NCBI RefSeq assembly: GCF_021026375.1
Contig: NZ_JAJNDB010000004.1
Location: forward strand, 1 to 64,000
Source of the DNA: Actinomycetospora endophytica
GTDB lineage: Bacteria; Actinomycetota; Actinomycetes; Mycobacteriales; Pseudonocardiaceae
Length of the DNA: 64,000 nucleotides
Direction: 5' to 3'
Within the stretch, counting starts at the first letter, position 1; each line of letters begins with the position of its first letter. Below, piece by piece: positions 19,608 to 28,263 of this stretch. Made by a program: the position numbers and the translations under genes. The notes under the pieces are model-generated. The model was given only the letters and a program-made list of their open reading frames with translations. It was not told the DNA's origin and searched no databases.

Positions 19608-20640
19608 GCAGGACGAACTGCGGTCGGCCGTTCGTGCGCTGCTCGACAAGCAGGCGCCGAGGGCGGTCCGCGCGACCGTCGACGACGGCGCCGGCTACGA
19701 CCGCGACCTCTGGCGCCGGCTCGGCACCGAGCTCGGCGTCCTCGGGCTCGCCGTGCCCGAGGAGCTCGGCGGTGCCGGGGCCGGCCACGTCGAGCGCGCG
19801 ATCCTCGCCGAGGAGCTCGGGCGCGCGCTGCTCCCGTCGCCGTTCCTCGGTTCGGCGGTGCTCGCGACGGACCTGCTGGTGGGTCTCGACGACCGCTCCG
19901 GGCTGCTCGGGGCGCTGGGCTCGGGGGAGCGGATGGCCGCCGTGGCCGGGGTGCTCGGTCCGGCGGGAGACGTCTCGGTGTCGGGTGGAGGGCTCCGCGG
20001 TTCGGCCGGTCCGGTCGTCGACGCCACCGACGCCGACGACCTGCTCGTCGTCGTCGACGGCGTGGTCCACCACCTCGACGCGACCGGACCCGGCGTCGTG
20101 CGCACCCCGTTGCGGTCGCTCGACCCGACCCGGCGTCATGCTCGTGTCGACCTCGACGGCGCCGCCGCGACCCGACTCGGGAGCCTGGATTCCGACGCGC
20201 TCCAGCGGGTGCGGGACCTGGCCACGGTGGCGATCGCGGCCGAGCAGACCGGCGTGATGGGGGCCGCGGTGGACCGCACCGTCGCCTACGTCTCCGACCG
20301 GGTGCAGTTCGGCCGCGTGATCGGGTCCTACCAAGCGGTCAAGCACGGCTGCGCCGACATGTACGCGTCCACCGAGCAGGCGGTCTCGGCGGTGCGCGCG
20401 GCCGCGTGGGCCGCCGACCACGACCCGGACGCGCTGCCCCTCCCGGCCGCCGTCGCGCGGGTCTTCGTCGGGCCGGCCGCGTTCGCCGTGACGAACTCGA
20501 TGGTCCAGTACCACGGCGGCATCGGCTACACCTGGGAGCACGATGCGCACCTGTTCTACAAGCGCGCGAAGTCCGACGAGCTGCTGAGCGGCCCGCCCGG
20601 TGCGGCGCGGGCCCGGCTCGCCGAGCTGATGAAGGTCTGA
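19585..20640 (+). CDS. Acyl-CoA dehydrogenase, FadE type (partner subunit)
   Basis: A 351-residue acyl-CoA dehydrogenase with the shorter partner-subunit layout. There is an N-terminal helical domain, a reduced middle domain without a clear SEP-GSD FAD signature, and a C-terminal domain with VQFGRVIGSYQAVKHGCADM and YHGGIGYTWEHDAHLFYKRAK. The start GTG 19585 follows GGGGAGG and lies inside the end of the first subunit gene, so translation is coupled. The pair probably works as one heteromeric enzyme. Confidence 0.87.
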   Translation: MQLVPTSEQDELRSAVRALLDKQAPRAVRATVDDGAGYDRDLWRRLGTELGVLGLAVPEELGGAGAGHVERAILAEELGRALLPSPFLGSAVLATDLLVGLDDRSGLLGALGSGERMAAVAGVLGPAGDVSVSGGGLRGSAGPVVDATDADDLLVVVDGVVHHLDATGPGVVRTPLRSLDPTRRHARVDLDGAAATRLGSLDSDALQRVRDLATVAIAAEQTGVMGAAVDRTVAYVSDRVQFGRVIGSYQAVKHGCADMYASTEQAVSAVRAAAWAADHDPDALPLPAAVARVFVGPAAFAVTNSMVQYHGGIGYTWEHDAHLFYKRAKSDELLSGPPGAARARLAELMKV

Positions 20641-20686
20641 TGCGTACCCGGGGACGGACATCCGGGGTGCGGTGACGTTCTAGGCC

Positions 20687-20702
20687 GCCGGTGATCACCG
20701 GC
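20687..20702. terminator. Palindrome after the acyl-CoA dehydrogenase pair
   Basis: GCCGGTGATCACCGGC is a perfect 16-base palindrome 46 bases past the stop of the second dehydrogenase. It has no loop and no T-run, so it may be a weak terminator or a protein site. The remaining sequence up to 20850 shows no ORF or motif that I can defend. Confidence 0.3.
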
Positions 20703-20850
20703 CGGCCGGTCGGTGGCTGGTCCGGGCAAGATCAGCGGGCCTGGGTGGCTGTCGCCGCGGCCGTGCGCCGCCGTGCAGGTCTGTTGATCACCGCGCGGCC
20801 TGGAGAGAGGTACGGGTGCAGCGTCTCGTCCCGCGTTCACCGCGGTTTCG

Positions 20851-20866
20851 AGCGAGCGCTCGCTAA
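20851..20866. promoter_or_regulatory. TetR operator candidate ahead of the tetR gene
   Basis: AGCGAGCGCTCGCT is a perfect 14-base palindrome, continued by AAGG, 37 bases before the tetR start. Its reverse complement begins TTAGCGAGCG, the same string as in the site at 21505 just upstream of the next acyl-CoA dehydrogenase. Autoregulation is the simplest reading. Confidence 0.55.
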
Positions 20867-20902
20867 GGTGACCCGCCGGTGCCCGTCCGAGGGAGGCACG
20901 CG

Positions 20903-21523
20903 ATGGAGACCGAGCACGGCGACTGGCGCACCTACGACGACGTCGTGCTGTCGCCGGTCCTCACGGCCGCTCTCGACGCGTTCGTCGAGTTCGGGTACCA
21001 CGGGACGACGGTGCGGATCATCGCCGCGCGCGCGTCGATGTCGGTGCCGGGGCTCTACTACCACTACCCGGGCAAGCAGGAGATGCTCGCCGCACTGCTC
21101 GCGCGCTCCCTCGACGAGCTGCTCGGTCGCAGCACGGCGGCGGCGCACGACGCGGACGACGACCCGGTCGCGCAGTTCCGGGTACAGGTCGAGAACGCGG
21201 TGCTGTTCATGACCCACTGCCAGAAGCTGCGCCTGCTCGCCTCGCGCGACGTCATCTCGCTCGACGAGCCGGCGCGCTCCGCGCACGTCGCCCGCCGTGA
21301 CGAGCTGCAGGAGCACGTGACGATCCCGCTCGCCCGCGGGCAGCGGGAGGGTTGCTTCACGGTGGACGACCCGGCGGCCGCGGCCCGGGCGGTGCTCGAC
21401 ATGTGCCGAGGAGTGGCGGACTGGTACCGGCCCGACGGGCCCGAGAGCCCGGAGCGGATCGCCGAGCGCTACACGGCCTACGCCTTGGCGCTCGTCGGGC
21501 GTACTTTAGCGAGCGATCGGTAA
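20903..21523 (+). CDS. TetR-family regulator of acyl-CoA catabolism
   Basis: A 206-residue repressor. The N-terminal helix-turn-helix is visible (ALDAFVEFGYHGTTVRIIAA, then SVPGLYYHYPGKQEML). The C-terminal domain of helices would bind a ligand, probably an acyl-CoA given its neighbours. The start ATG 20903 follows GAGGGAGG. Palindromic sites of one type lie before this gene and between it and the following dehydrogenase, so it probably controls itself and the flanking fadE genes, in the manner of KstR2-like or FadR-like TetR proteins. The ligand and true targets are inferred. Confidence 0.88.
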   Translation: METEHGDWRTYDDVVLSPVLTAALDAFVEFGYHGTTVRIIAARASMSVPGLYYHYPGKQEMLAALLARSLDELLGRSTAAAHDADDDPVAQFRVQVENAVLFMTHCQKLRLLASRDVISLDEPARSAHVARRDELQEHVTIPLARGQREGCFTVDDPAAAARAVLDMCRGVADWYRPDGPESPERIAERYTAYALALVGRTLASDR

Positions 21524-21524
21524 A
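21505..21524. promoter_or_regulatory. TetR operator candidate ahead of the acyl-CoA dehydrogenase at 21552
   Basis: TTTAGCGAGCGATCGGTAAA is an imperfect palindrome that overlaps the last codons of tetR and lies 28 bases before the next start. It shares TTAGCGAGCG with the palindrome in front of tetR. Confidence 0.55.
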
Positions 21525-21551
21525 ACCGAGCTCGGTCGAGAGGATCCCTCG

Positions 21552-22787
21552 ATGACGCGGATGACGTACGCGGCCGTCCACGAGCCGCACACCGACCTCG
21601 CCGGTCTGGAACGTCCCGACGAGACGACGCTGCGCGAGCAGGTCCGGGCGTTCGCGTGGGACCGGCTCGAGCGCCGGCGGGGCGAGATCGACGAGAAGCG
21701 GCTGTCCCGCGAGCTCATCCCGCTGCTGGCCGAGCAGGGGTACCTGGCCACGCTCGTGGCCCCGGACAAGGGCGGCTCCGGGCTCGGACTCGGGGCGAGC
21801 GTCGCGATCGCCCGCGAGCTCGGCGGCGTGGTCCCGTCGCTCGCGGCGCTGCGGGCGATCTGCGGGAACTTCGTGGCCAAGCCGATCGAGGAGTTCGGCA
21901 CCACCGAGCAGATCGACACCTGGCTGCGGCCGCTCGTCCGCGGGGAGATCACCACCTCGCTGGCGATCACCGAGCCGGCCTCCGGCTCCGACGTCGCGCA
22001 CATGACGACGACGGCGACCCGCGACGGCGACGGGTGGGTGCTCCATGGCGCGAAGAAGCACGCGAGCGGCGCCGCCGAGGCCGACATCGTGCTGATCTAC
22101 GCGGCCACCGAGCCCGAGGCGGCGGCCTCGCGGCGGCTGACGGCGTTCCTCGTCCCGACCGACCGGCCCGGCGTGAGCATCTCCCCGGACACCTACCTCG
22201 GCCTGCGCGGCCTGTCCCACGCCGAGATCGAGCTCGACGGGGTGCGGCTCGACGACGCCCACCGGCTCGGCGAGGTGGGGGAGGGGCTGCGGATCCTCTA
22301 CTTCGGACTCGCGGCCGAGCGGATCGACATCGCGGCGCGGGCGACCGGGTGCGCGTCCCGGGCGTTCGAGGAGGCCCGGGCGTTCTCCGCCGACCGCGGG
22401 CTGCCCGGCCGGCCGATCCGCGCCCACCAGGGGGTGTCCCACCGCATCGCGGACATGCGGACGACGATCGACGCCGGGTGGCTGCTGACGTTGCGTGCCG
22501 CCCGGCTCTACGACCGCGTGCTCGCCGAGCAGGGCCCCGAGGAGGCCAACCGGGTCTGCGACGAGGAGTCCTCGATCGCCAAGCTGTTCTGCGCCCGCGA
22601 GAGCTTCGCGGTGTGCGACTCGGCGATGCAGGTGATGGGCGGCCTCGGCTACGAGTACGGGACGGCGGTGGAGGGGATGTTCCGCGACTCGCGGGTGTTC
22701 CGCTTCGGTGGCGGCACCGACGAGATCCAGCAGCACATCATCCAGCGCGAGGAGTACCGCCGCTTCCGGACCAGCCGGGAGGGCTGA
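21552..22787 (+). CDS. Acyl-CoA dehydrogenase
   Basis: A 411-residue single-domain acyl-CoA dehydrogenase. The FAD signature is SLAITEPASGSDVAHM with LHGAKKHASGAA. The catalytic base is placed as in medium-chain dehydrogenases: Glu in YGTAVEGMFRDSR near residue 380, followed by the GGGTDEIQQHIIQRE end. A full active site suggests a self-sufficient homotetramer. The ATG at 21552 follows GAGAGGATCC. The next gene starts one base after its stop (TGAGATG), so they form one operon with the CoA-transferase at 24900. Confidence 0.9.
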   Translation: MTRMTYAAVHEPHTDLAGLERPDETTLREQVRAFAWDRLERRRGEIDEKRLSRELIPLLAEQGYLATLVAPDKGGSGLGLGASVAIARELGGVVPSLAALRAICGNFVAKPIEEFGTTEQIDTWLRPLVRGEITTSLAITEPASGSDVAHMTTTATRDGDGWVLHGAKKHASGAAEADIVLIYAATEPEAAASRRLTAFLVPTDRPGVSISPDTYLGLRGLSHAEIELDGVRLDDAHRLGEVGEGLRILYFGLAAERIDIAARATGCASRAFEEARAFSADRGLPGRPIRAHQGVSHRIADMRTTIDAGWLLTLRAARLYDRVLAEQGPEEANRVCDEESSIAKLFCARESFAVCDSAMQVMGGLGYEYGTAVEGMFRDSRVFRFGGGTDEIQQHIIQREEYRRFRTSREG

Positions 22788-22788
22788 G

Positions 22789-24903
22789 ATGACCTCCACC
22801 GCCTCGACGACGAGGCACGCCGACCTGGGTGCGCTGCGCCGCGAGATCCGCGAATTCCTGACCGAACAGCGCGCGGCCGGGGCGTTCACCCCGACCGTCG
22901 ACGTCTTCGCCCGCTCCCACGACCCCGCGTTCAGCGCCCGGCTCGGGGGCCGCGGGTGGCTCGGGATGACGTGGCCGGCCGAGTACGGCGGGCACGAGCG
23001 GAGCGTGCTCGAACGGTTCGCCGTGCTCGAGGAGCTCCTGGCCGCCGGGGCGCCGATCGGGGCGCACTGGATCGCCGAGCGCCAGACCGGCCCGCTGCTG
23101 CTGCGCCTGGGCACCGAGGACCAGCGCCGCCGCTTCCTGCCCGCGATCGCGGCGGGCGAGCTGTTCGTGTCGATCGGGATGAGCGAGCCCGACAGCGGCT
23201 CCGACCTCGCCTCGGTGCGCACCCGCGCCGAACCGGTCGAGGGAGGGTGGTCGCTGTCCGGCCGTAAGATCTGGAGCACGTTCGCGCACCGCAGCGGGTG
23301 GCTCCTCGCGCTCGTGCGGACCGGCCCGCCCGGCGACGACCGCCACGGCGGGCTGAGCCAGATGTTCGTCGACCTGTCCTCGCCCGGGGTCGAGGTCAGC
23401 CCGATCGCGTCGATGGGCGGCGGGCCGGCCCACTTCTGCGAGGTCCTGCTCGACGAGGTGTTCGTCCCGACGGAGCTGGTGCTCGGCACCGTCGGCGAGG
23501 GCTGGGCGCAGGTCAGCGGGGAACTCGCCGACGAGCGCAGCGGGCCGGACCGCTACCTCACGGCGTTCCCGCTGCTCGCCGCGCTCGTCAGCGCGTACTC
23601 GGCCGCCGGGTCCGAGGCCCTGGACCCGACGGCGGCGGTGCGGCTCGGCGAGATCCTCGCCCGGCTGCGCGGGGTGCGGGCGCTGTCGATCGAGGTGCAG
23701 CGGGCGCTGGCCGCCGGCGAGGCACCCGTCGTCACCGCCGCGATGGTGAAGGACCGCGGGACCCTGCTCGAGCAGGACCTCGTCGAGGTCGCGGCGGCCC
23801 TGACCGCGGACCTGCCGACCGCCCGCGACCGCACCCTCGACCGGCTGCTTACCACCGCGCAGCTCGCCGCACCCACGTTCACCCTGCGCGGCGGGACGAC
23901 GCAGATCCTGCGCAGCATCGTGGTGCGCTCGCTCGACGGGCGTCCGGCTGCGCACGACGACGTCGCCGACGCGGTCGACGACCTCGTCGACGCCCACGCG
24001 GAGGTGATGCGCGGCGAGGAGCGCACCCTCGGCTGGAGCCCGACCCTCTGGGCCGCGTTCGTCGAGGGAGGCTTCGCCGAGGCGCCGCTCCCCGGGACCG
24101 TCGACGACTCCGCCGCGGGGCGCTCCGTCCTGCGCGCCCTGGGCCGCCGTGCCGCGCCGATCGGAACGGTCGAGCACGCCGTCGCCACCTGGACGCTGCA
24201 GGCGAGCGGACTCCCGGTGCCCGACGGTGTCCTCACCCTCGCCGTCGCGCCGCTCGTGGGGCCTGCCCGAGAGCCGGGCGCCCCCTGGGCGGGTAGCGCC
24301 GACGCCGTCGTCGTGCACGGGACCACCGGGACGCTGTCCCTGGGCCCGCTGCCCGACCCCACCGCCGCCGACCTCGCCGGAACCCGGTGGGCGCCGGTCG
24401 ACACCGATCAGCCGGGGGCGCCGGCCGCGGTGGACCCGCGGCCGGTGCTCGAGCTCGGGCGGCTGCTCGTCGTCTCCGGGGCGATGCGCCGGGTGCAGGA
24501 ACTGACGGTCACCCACGCGAGGTCGCGCAAACAGTTCGGCCGGCCGCTCGCGGCGTTCCAGGCGGTCGGTCAGCAGCTCGCCGAGCTGGCGGGCGCGATC
24601 GCCGAGGCCGACGCGGCCATCGACGCGGCGGCGGACGCCCTCGACGTCGGGAACAGCGAGCCGCTCCTCGCCGCGATCGTCGACACCGACCTGGCCGTCC
24701 GCCGGGTGACGGCGATCGCACACCAGGTCCACGGCGCGCTCGGGGTGACCGCCGAGTACGAGCTGCACCACCTCACCCGGCGTCTCACGGCGTGGCGCAC
24801 CACCGGCACCTCGGCGACCGCGGCCGCCGCCGAGATCGGACGCCGAGCGGTGCACGACGGGGCCGACGCGCTCTGGCCGGCGCTCGCGACGGACACGGCG
24901 TGA
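22789..24903 (+). CDS. Fused double acyl-CoA dehydrogenase, catalytic-like half first
   Basis: A 704-residue protein made of two acyl-CoA dehydrogenase units. Residues 1-385 hold a full unit with the FAD signature (IGMSEPDSGSDLASVRTRA, LSGRKIWSTFAH) and the GGTTQILRSI end. Residues 410-700 hold a second, reduced unit with VTHARSRKQFGRPLAAFQAV and HQVHGALGVTAEYELHHLTR. Fused dehydrogenases of ~710 residues are known (FadE34 type), where one polypeptide replaces a heterodimer. The order of halves here is the reverse of that in the other fused protein at 37404. The ATG lies one base after the previous stop, and the end overlaps the next gene as GTGA. Confidence 0.85.
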   Translation: MTSTASTTRHADLGALRREIREFLTEQRAAGAFTPTVDVFARSHDPAFSARLGGRGWLGMTWPAEYGGHERSVLERFAVLEELLAAGAPIGAHWIAERQTGPLLLRLGTEDQRRRFLPAIAAGELFVSIGMSEPDSGSDLASVRTRAEPVEGGWSLSGRKIWSTFAHRSGWLLALVRTGPPGDDRHGGLSQMFVDLSSPGVEVSPIASMGGGPAHFCEVLLDEVFVPTELVLGTVGEGWAQVSGELADERSGPDRYLTAFPLLAALVSAYSAAGSEALDPTAAVRLGEILARLRGVRALSIEVQRALAAGEAPVVTAAMVKDRGTLLEQDLVEVAAALTADLPTARDRTLDRLLTTAQLAAPTFTLRGGTTQILRSIVVRSLDGRPAAHDDVADAVDDLVDAHAEVMRGEERTLGWSPTLWAAFVEGGFAEAPLPGTVDDSAAGRSVLRALGRRAAPIGTVEHAVATWTLQASGLPVPDGVLTLAVAPLVGPAREPGAPWAGSADAVVVHGTTGTLSLGPLPDPTAADLAGTRWAPVDTDQPGAPAAVDPRPVLELGRLLVVSGAMRRVQELTVTHARSRKQFGRPLAAFQAVGQQLAELAGAIAEADAAIDAAADALDVGNSEPLLAAIVDTDLAVRRVTAIAHQVHGALGVTAEYELHHLTRRLTAWRTTGTSATAAAAEIGRRAVHDGADALWPALATDTA

Positions 24904-26096
24904 CGGCGGCCGACCCGGTCCCGCCCGCGCTCGAGGGCATCCGGATCATCGACCTGACCAGCACGTTCATGGGCCCCTACGCGACGATGCTGCTCGCCCG
25001 GATGGGCGCGGACGTGATCAAGGTCGAGACGCCCGACGGCGACGTCGTCCGGCACATCGGTCGCGGCCGCAACCCCGGGATGGGCCCGATCTTCCTGGCG
25101 GCCAACCACGGCAAGCGCAGCATCGCGCTCGACCTCAAGCACCCCGAGGGCCGGCGTGCGCTCGACTCGCTGCTCGCGACCGCGGACGTGTTCGTCACCA
25201 ACCTGCGGCCGGCTGCTCTGGACCGTCTGGGCCTGACGGCCGAGGCGCTGCTCGCCGCCCACCCCCGGCTGGTGTTCGCGACGCTGCCCGGCTTCGGCAG
25301 CGCCGGGCCGTACCGCGACCGGGCCGCCTACGACGACGTCATCCAGGCCGCCAGCGGCCTCGCCGCGGTGCAGGGCGGGACGGGCGAGCCCGGGTACGTA
25401 CGCACGGTGGTCGCGGACAAGGCGGTCGGGCTGCTCGGGCTCGGCGCGATCACCGCGGCGCTGCTGGGCGTGGCGCGGACCGGGCGCGGCCGGGCGGTCG
25501 AGGTGCCGATGTTCGAGTCCATGGTCGAGTTCTTCCTGCTCGAGCAGCAGAACGGCCGGGTGCTCGACCCGCCGACCGGGCCGACCGGCTACTCGCGCAC
25601 CTCCTCGCCCAACCGGAAGCCGTACGCCACCGCGGACGGTCACCTCGGGGTCGTCGTCTACACCGACCGGCAGTGGCTCTCGTTCTTCGACCTCATCGGG
25701 CGCCCGGAGCTCGCCCGTGAGGAGCGCTTCGCGACGATCACCGCGCGCACCGAGAACATCGACGAGCTCTACGGCCTGCTCGCCGAGACGCTGCCCTCCC
25801 GGACGACCGACGAGTGGCTCGCCGCCCTCGGTGCGGCCGGCATCCCCGCGCAGCCGGTCCTGACGTCGGACGATCTCCTCGACGACCCGCACCTGGCCGC
25901 CGTCGGGCTGTTCGAGCCGCTGGAGCACCCGAGCGAGGGCCGGTTGGTGCTGCCGCGGTTGCCGGTGATCGTCGACGGTGCGTCCGCCCCGCCGGTGCGT
26001 GGGGCGCCGCGGCTCGGCGAGCACGGCGCGGAGGTGCTCGCCGAGGCCGGCTGGGACGCGGCGGAGATCGCGATGCTGGGGCTCCGCCCCATGTGA
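24900..26096 (+). CDS. Class III CoA-transferase (CaiB/BaiF family)
   Basis: A 398-residue enzyme that moves CoA from one acid to another, or racemises an acyl-CoA. It begins with LEGIRIIDLTSTFMGPYATM, the family's first Rossmann-like motif. The catalytic Asp is probably Asp173 in VVADKAVGLLGLG, matching Asp169 of formyl-CoA transferase. Its GTG start overlaps the TGA of the fused dehydrogenase, so it probably activates the substrate for that operon. Its C-terminal Met and stop lie inside the left arm of the family B palindrome at 26089-26136. Confidence 0.9.
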   Translation: MTAADPVPPALEGIRIIDLTSTFMGPYATMLLARMGADVIKVETPDGDVVRHIGRGRNPGMGPIFLAANHGKRSIALDLKHPEGRRALDSLLATADVFVTNLRPAALDRLGLTAEALLAAHPRLVFATLPGFGSAGPYRDRAAYDDVIQAASGLAAVQGGTGEPGYVRTVVADKAVGLLGLGAITAALLGVARTGRGRAVEVPMFESMVEFFLLEQQNGRVLDPPTGPTGYSRTSSPNRKPYATADGHLGVVVYTDRQWLSFFDLIGRPELAREERFATITARTENIDELYGLLAETLPSRTTDEWLAALGAAGIPAQPVLTSDDLLDDPHLAAVGLFEPLEHPSEGRLVLPRLPVIVDGASAPPVRGAPRLGEHGAEVLAEAGWDAAEIAMLGLRPM

Positions 26097-26136
26097 GTGA
26101 ATTTGGTCGTCATGACGACCAAATTCGTTCACATGG
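26089..26136. repeat. Family B palindrome, copy 3
   Basis: Arms 26089-26111 and 26114-26136 pair at 21 of 23 positions with AT in the middle. The outer eight bases are CCATGTGA, so the outermost pair is swapped relative to copy 1 (C-G for G-C). The convergent CoA-transferase and CitE-like genes both end with Met-TGA inside it. Confidence 0.88.
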
Positions 26137-27067
26137 CGCGGAGGGCCTCAGCACGCGCCAGCAGCTCCTCGGCCAGCTTGACGTGCGCGGCGTCGACGAG
26201 CTTCCCGTCGACCCCGGTCGCGCCGAGTCCCGAACGCTCGGCCTCCCGGTACGCCTCGACGTTGCGCCGCGCGTTCTCGACCTCGTCCGGGGTGGGGGAG
26301 TAGACCTCGTTGGCGAGCTCCACCTGCGACGGGTGGATCGCCCACTTCCCGGAGAACCCGAGCGCGGAGGCGTACCCGGCCTCGCGGGTGTAGCCCTCCG
26401 GGTCGCGGTAGTCGGGGTAGGGCGCGTCGATCGCGAGGACCCCACCGATCCGGGCCGCCACGGCCACCCGAGCGCGGGCGTGGTGCCAGAAGTCGCCGGG
26501 GTAGGGCACCGTCGGGACGAAGTTGGTGTCGACGCGGGTGCCCATCGAGACCGAGAAGTCGCCCGCGCCGAAGATCAGGGCGTCCAGGCGGTCGGAGACG
26601 GTCGCGATCTCGACGGCGTGCTCGAGCCCGGCCACGTCCTCGATGAGCACCTCGAGACGGATGGGCCGCTCCCGACGGAGCTTGGTCTCCAGCTGGGTGA
26701 GCAGGGTGTCGACCCACCAGACGTCCCGCGCCGCGGTCGCCTTCGGGACGATGATCGTGTCGAGCTGCTCGCCGGCCCGCGTGACGATGTCGATGACGTC
26801 GTCGTGACACCACTCGGTGTCGACGCCGTTGATCCGCACCGCACGGGCCGTGGTGCCCCAGTCGATGTCGCGCAGTGCCTCGACGGCCTTCTTGCGGGCG
26901 TCCGGGCGCTGGGCGGGCGCGACCGCGTCCTCGAGGTCGAGGAACACCAGGTCGGCGCCGGAACGCGCGGCCTTCTCGAACATCCGCTCGTTGCTGGCGG
27001 GCGTCGCCAGCTCGGAGCGACGGACGGGCAGGGGCGAGCGAAGCGACGGGGAAGGGACGGGCGGCAT
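26129..27067 (-). CDS. CitE-like CoA-ester lyase (HpcH/HpaI family)
   Basis: A 312-residue TIM-barrel enzyme of the citrate-lyase-beta/malyl-CoA lyase group, which splits a beta-hydroxyacyl-CoA such as malyl- or citramalyl-CoA. Metal- and CoA-binding residues are visible: FLDLEDAVAP near residue 42, an Arg in AVRINGVDTEW, and LEVLIEDVAGLEHA for the Glu-Asp metal pair. KWAIHPSQVELANEVYSPT is the conserved C-terminal segment. ATG 27067 overlaps the stop of the upstream CoA-transferase (ATGA), so it is the last gene of the operon 29605-26129. It ends in the palindrome at 26089-26136. Confidence 0.88.
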   Translation of the reverse strand: MPPVPSPSLRSPLPVRRSELATPASNERMFEKAARSGADLVFLDLEDAVAPAQRPDARKKAVEALRDIDWGTTARAVRINGVDTEWCHDDVIDIVTRAGEQLDTIIVPKATAARDVWWVDTLLTQLETKLRRERPIRLEVLIEDVAGLEHAVEIATVSDRLDALIFGAGDFSVSMGTRVDTNFVPTVPYPGDFWHHARARVAVAARIGGVLAIDAPYPDYRDPEGYTREAGYASALGFSGKWAIHPSQVELANEVYSPTPDEVENARRNVEAYREAERSGLGATGVDGKLVDAAHVKLAEELLARAEALRAM

Positions 27068-28263
27068 CAGATCACTCCTCGGGAGCTCAGGTCGTCGATC
27101 TCGGAGCCGTCGAGCCCGACGACCTCGCTCAGGATCTCGCGGGTGTGGGCGCCGAGCTCGGGGCCGAGGTGCTCGACGCGCCCCTCGACGCCGGAGAGCC
27201 GCGGCACCGGGGACTGCACGAGCAGGCTGCCGAGCTGGTCGTCGGGGATCCGGCGGAAGACCTCGCGGGCGACCATCTGGTCGTCGGCGACGAGGTCGGT
27301 GACGTCGTAGACCGGCGCCGCGGCGATCTCGGCGGCCTCGAACACCGCCATCGCCTCCTCGAGGGTCTGCTTCGCGACCCAGTCGGCGACGATGCCGTCG
27401 ACCTCCGTCGCGCGGGCCAGGCGTTGCTGCGGGTCGGCGAAGTCCGGGTCCTCGGCGAGGTCACCGCGGCCGATCGCCCGGAACACCCGCAACGCGACGG
27501 TCGGGGCGCTGCCGGACATCGCGATCCAGCGGCCGTCGGAGGTCTGGTAGGTGTTCCGCGGCGCGGAGATGTCCCACTTGTTGCCCGCCCGACGGGGCAC
27601 GGTGCCGGTCGCGTCCCACGTGACCAGCGACTGCTCGAGCACGCGGGCCAGCGGGTCGAGCAGGTTGACGTCGACGAGGCGTCCGTCGGCGCCGTGCACG
27701 TCGCGGTCGTAGAGCGCCATCATCACCGCGTACGCGGCGTTCAGGGAGGCGACGCCGTCGGCGAGCATGAAGGCGGGCAGCGTCGGGGGCCCGTCGGCTT
27801 CGCCGGTCATGTGGGCGAACCCGCTCATGGCCTCGCCGAGGGTGCCGAAGCCGGGCCGCTCGCTCTTCGGGCCGGTCAGCCCGAACCCGGTGATATGCAA
27901 CATCACGATCTTCGGGTTCACGGCGTGCAGCCGCTCGTGGTCGAGGCCCCAGCGGCGCAGCGTCTGCGGCCGGGTGTTGGCGACGACGACGTCGCAGTGC
28001 GCGGCGAGCTTCCGGGTCAGCTCCTGCCCGTCGGACGTGCGCAGGTCGACGGTGATCGAGCGCTTGTTGCGCGACACGCTCTTCCACATCAGCCCGACGC
28101 CGTCGCGCTGCGCGCCCCAGCCGCGGATCGCGTCGCCGACGCCCGGCGGCTCGAGCTTGATCACATCGGCGCCGAACTCGCCGAGGTAGGTCGCGGCGAG
28201 CGGCGCCGCCGCGAGCGACGCCATGTCCAGCACACGCAGGCCGGTGAGGGGGAGATCAGGCAT
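27067..28263 (-). CDS. Class III CoA-transferase (CaiB/BaiF family)
   Basis: A 398-residue CoA-transferase. The N-terminal motif is LTGLRVLDMASLAAAPLAAT, and the probable catalytic Asp is Asp169 in AFMLADGVASL. The segment RPGFGTLGEAMSGFAHMTGE is typical of the subgroup acting on dicarboxylic or aromatic acids in actinomycetes. The start is ATG 28263, overlapping the end of the monooxygenase gene by eight bases; a TTG at 28266 is an unlikely alternative. The pairing with a downstream CitE-like lyase suggests that the acid is activated here and cleaved there. Confidence 0.9.
   Translation of the reverse strand: MPDLPLTGLRVLDMASLAAAPLAATYLGEFGADVIKLEPPGVGDAIRGWGAQRDGVGLMWKSVSRNKRSITVDLRTSDGQELTRKLAAHCDVVVANTRPQTLRRWGLDHERLHAVNPKIVMLHITGFGLTGPKSERPGFGTLGEAMSGFAHMTGEADGPPTLPAFMLADGVASLNAAYAVMMALYDRDVHGADGRLVDVNLLDPLARVLEQSLVTWDATGTVPRRAGNKWDISAPRNTYQTSDGRWIAMSGSAPTVALRVFRAIGRGDLAEDPDFADPQQRLARATEVDGIVADWVAKQTLEEAMAVFEAAEIAAAPVYDVTDLVADDQMVAREVFRRIPDDQLGSLLVQSPVPRLSGVEGRVEHLGPELGAHTREILSEVVGLDGSEIDDLSSRGVI

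Noticed and set aside
20641..20850. Possible small gene between the dehydrogenase pair and tetR
   Set aside because: Open frames there lack start signals and recognisable sequence; the stretch contains only a palindrome and the operator.
27067..28263. Loss of the catalytic Asp in the CoA-transferase at 27067
   Set aside because: At first RPGFGTLGEAMSG seemed to lack it, but the Asp equivalent to formyl-CoA transferase Asp169 is the one in MLADGVAS (Asp169), which is present.
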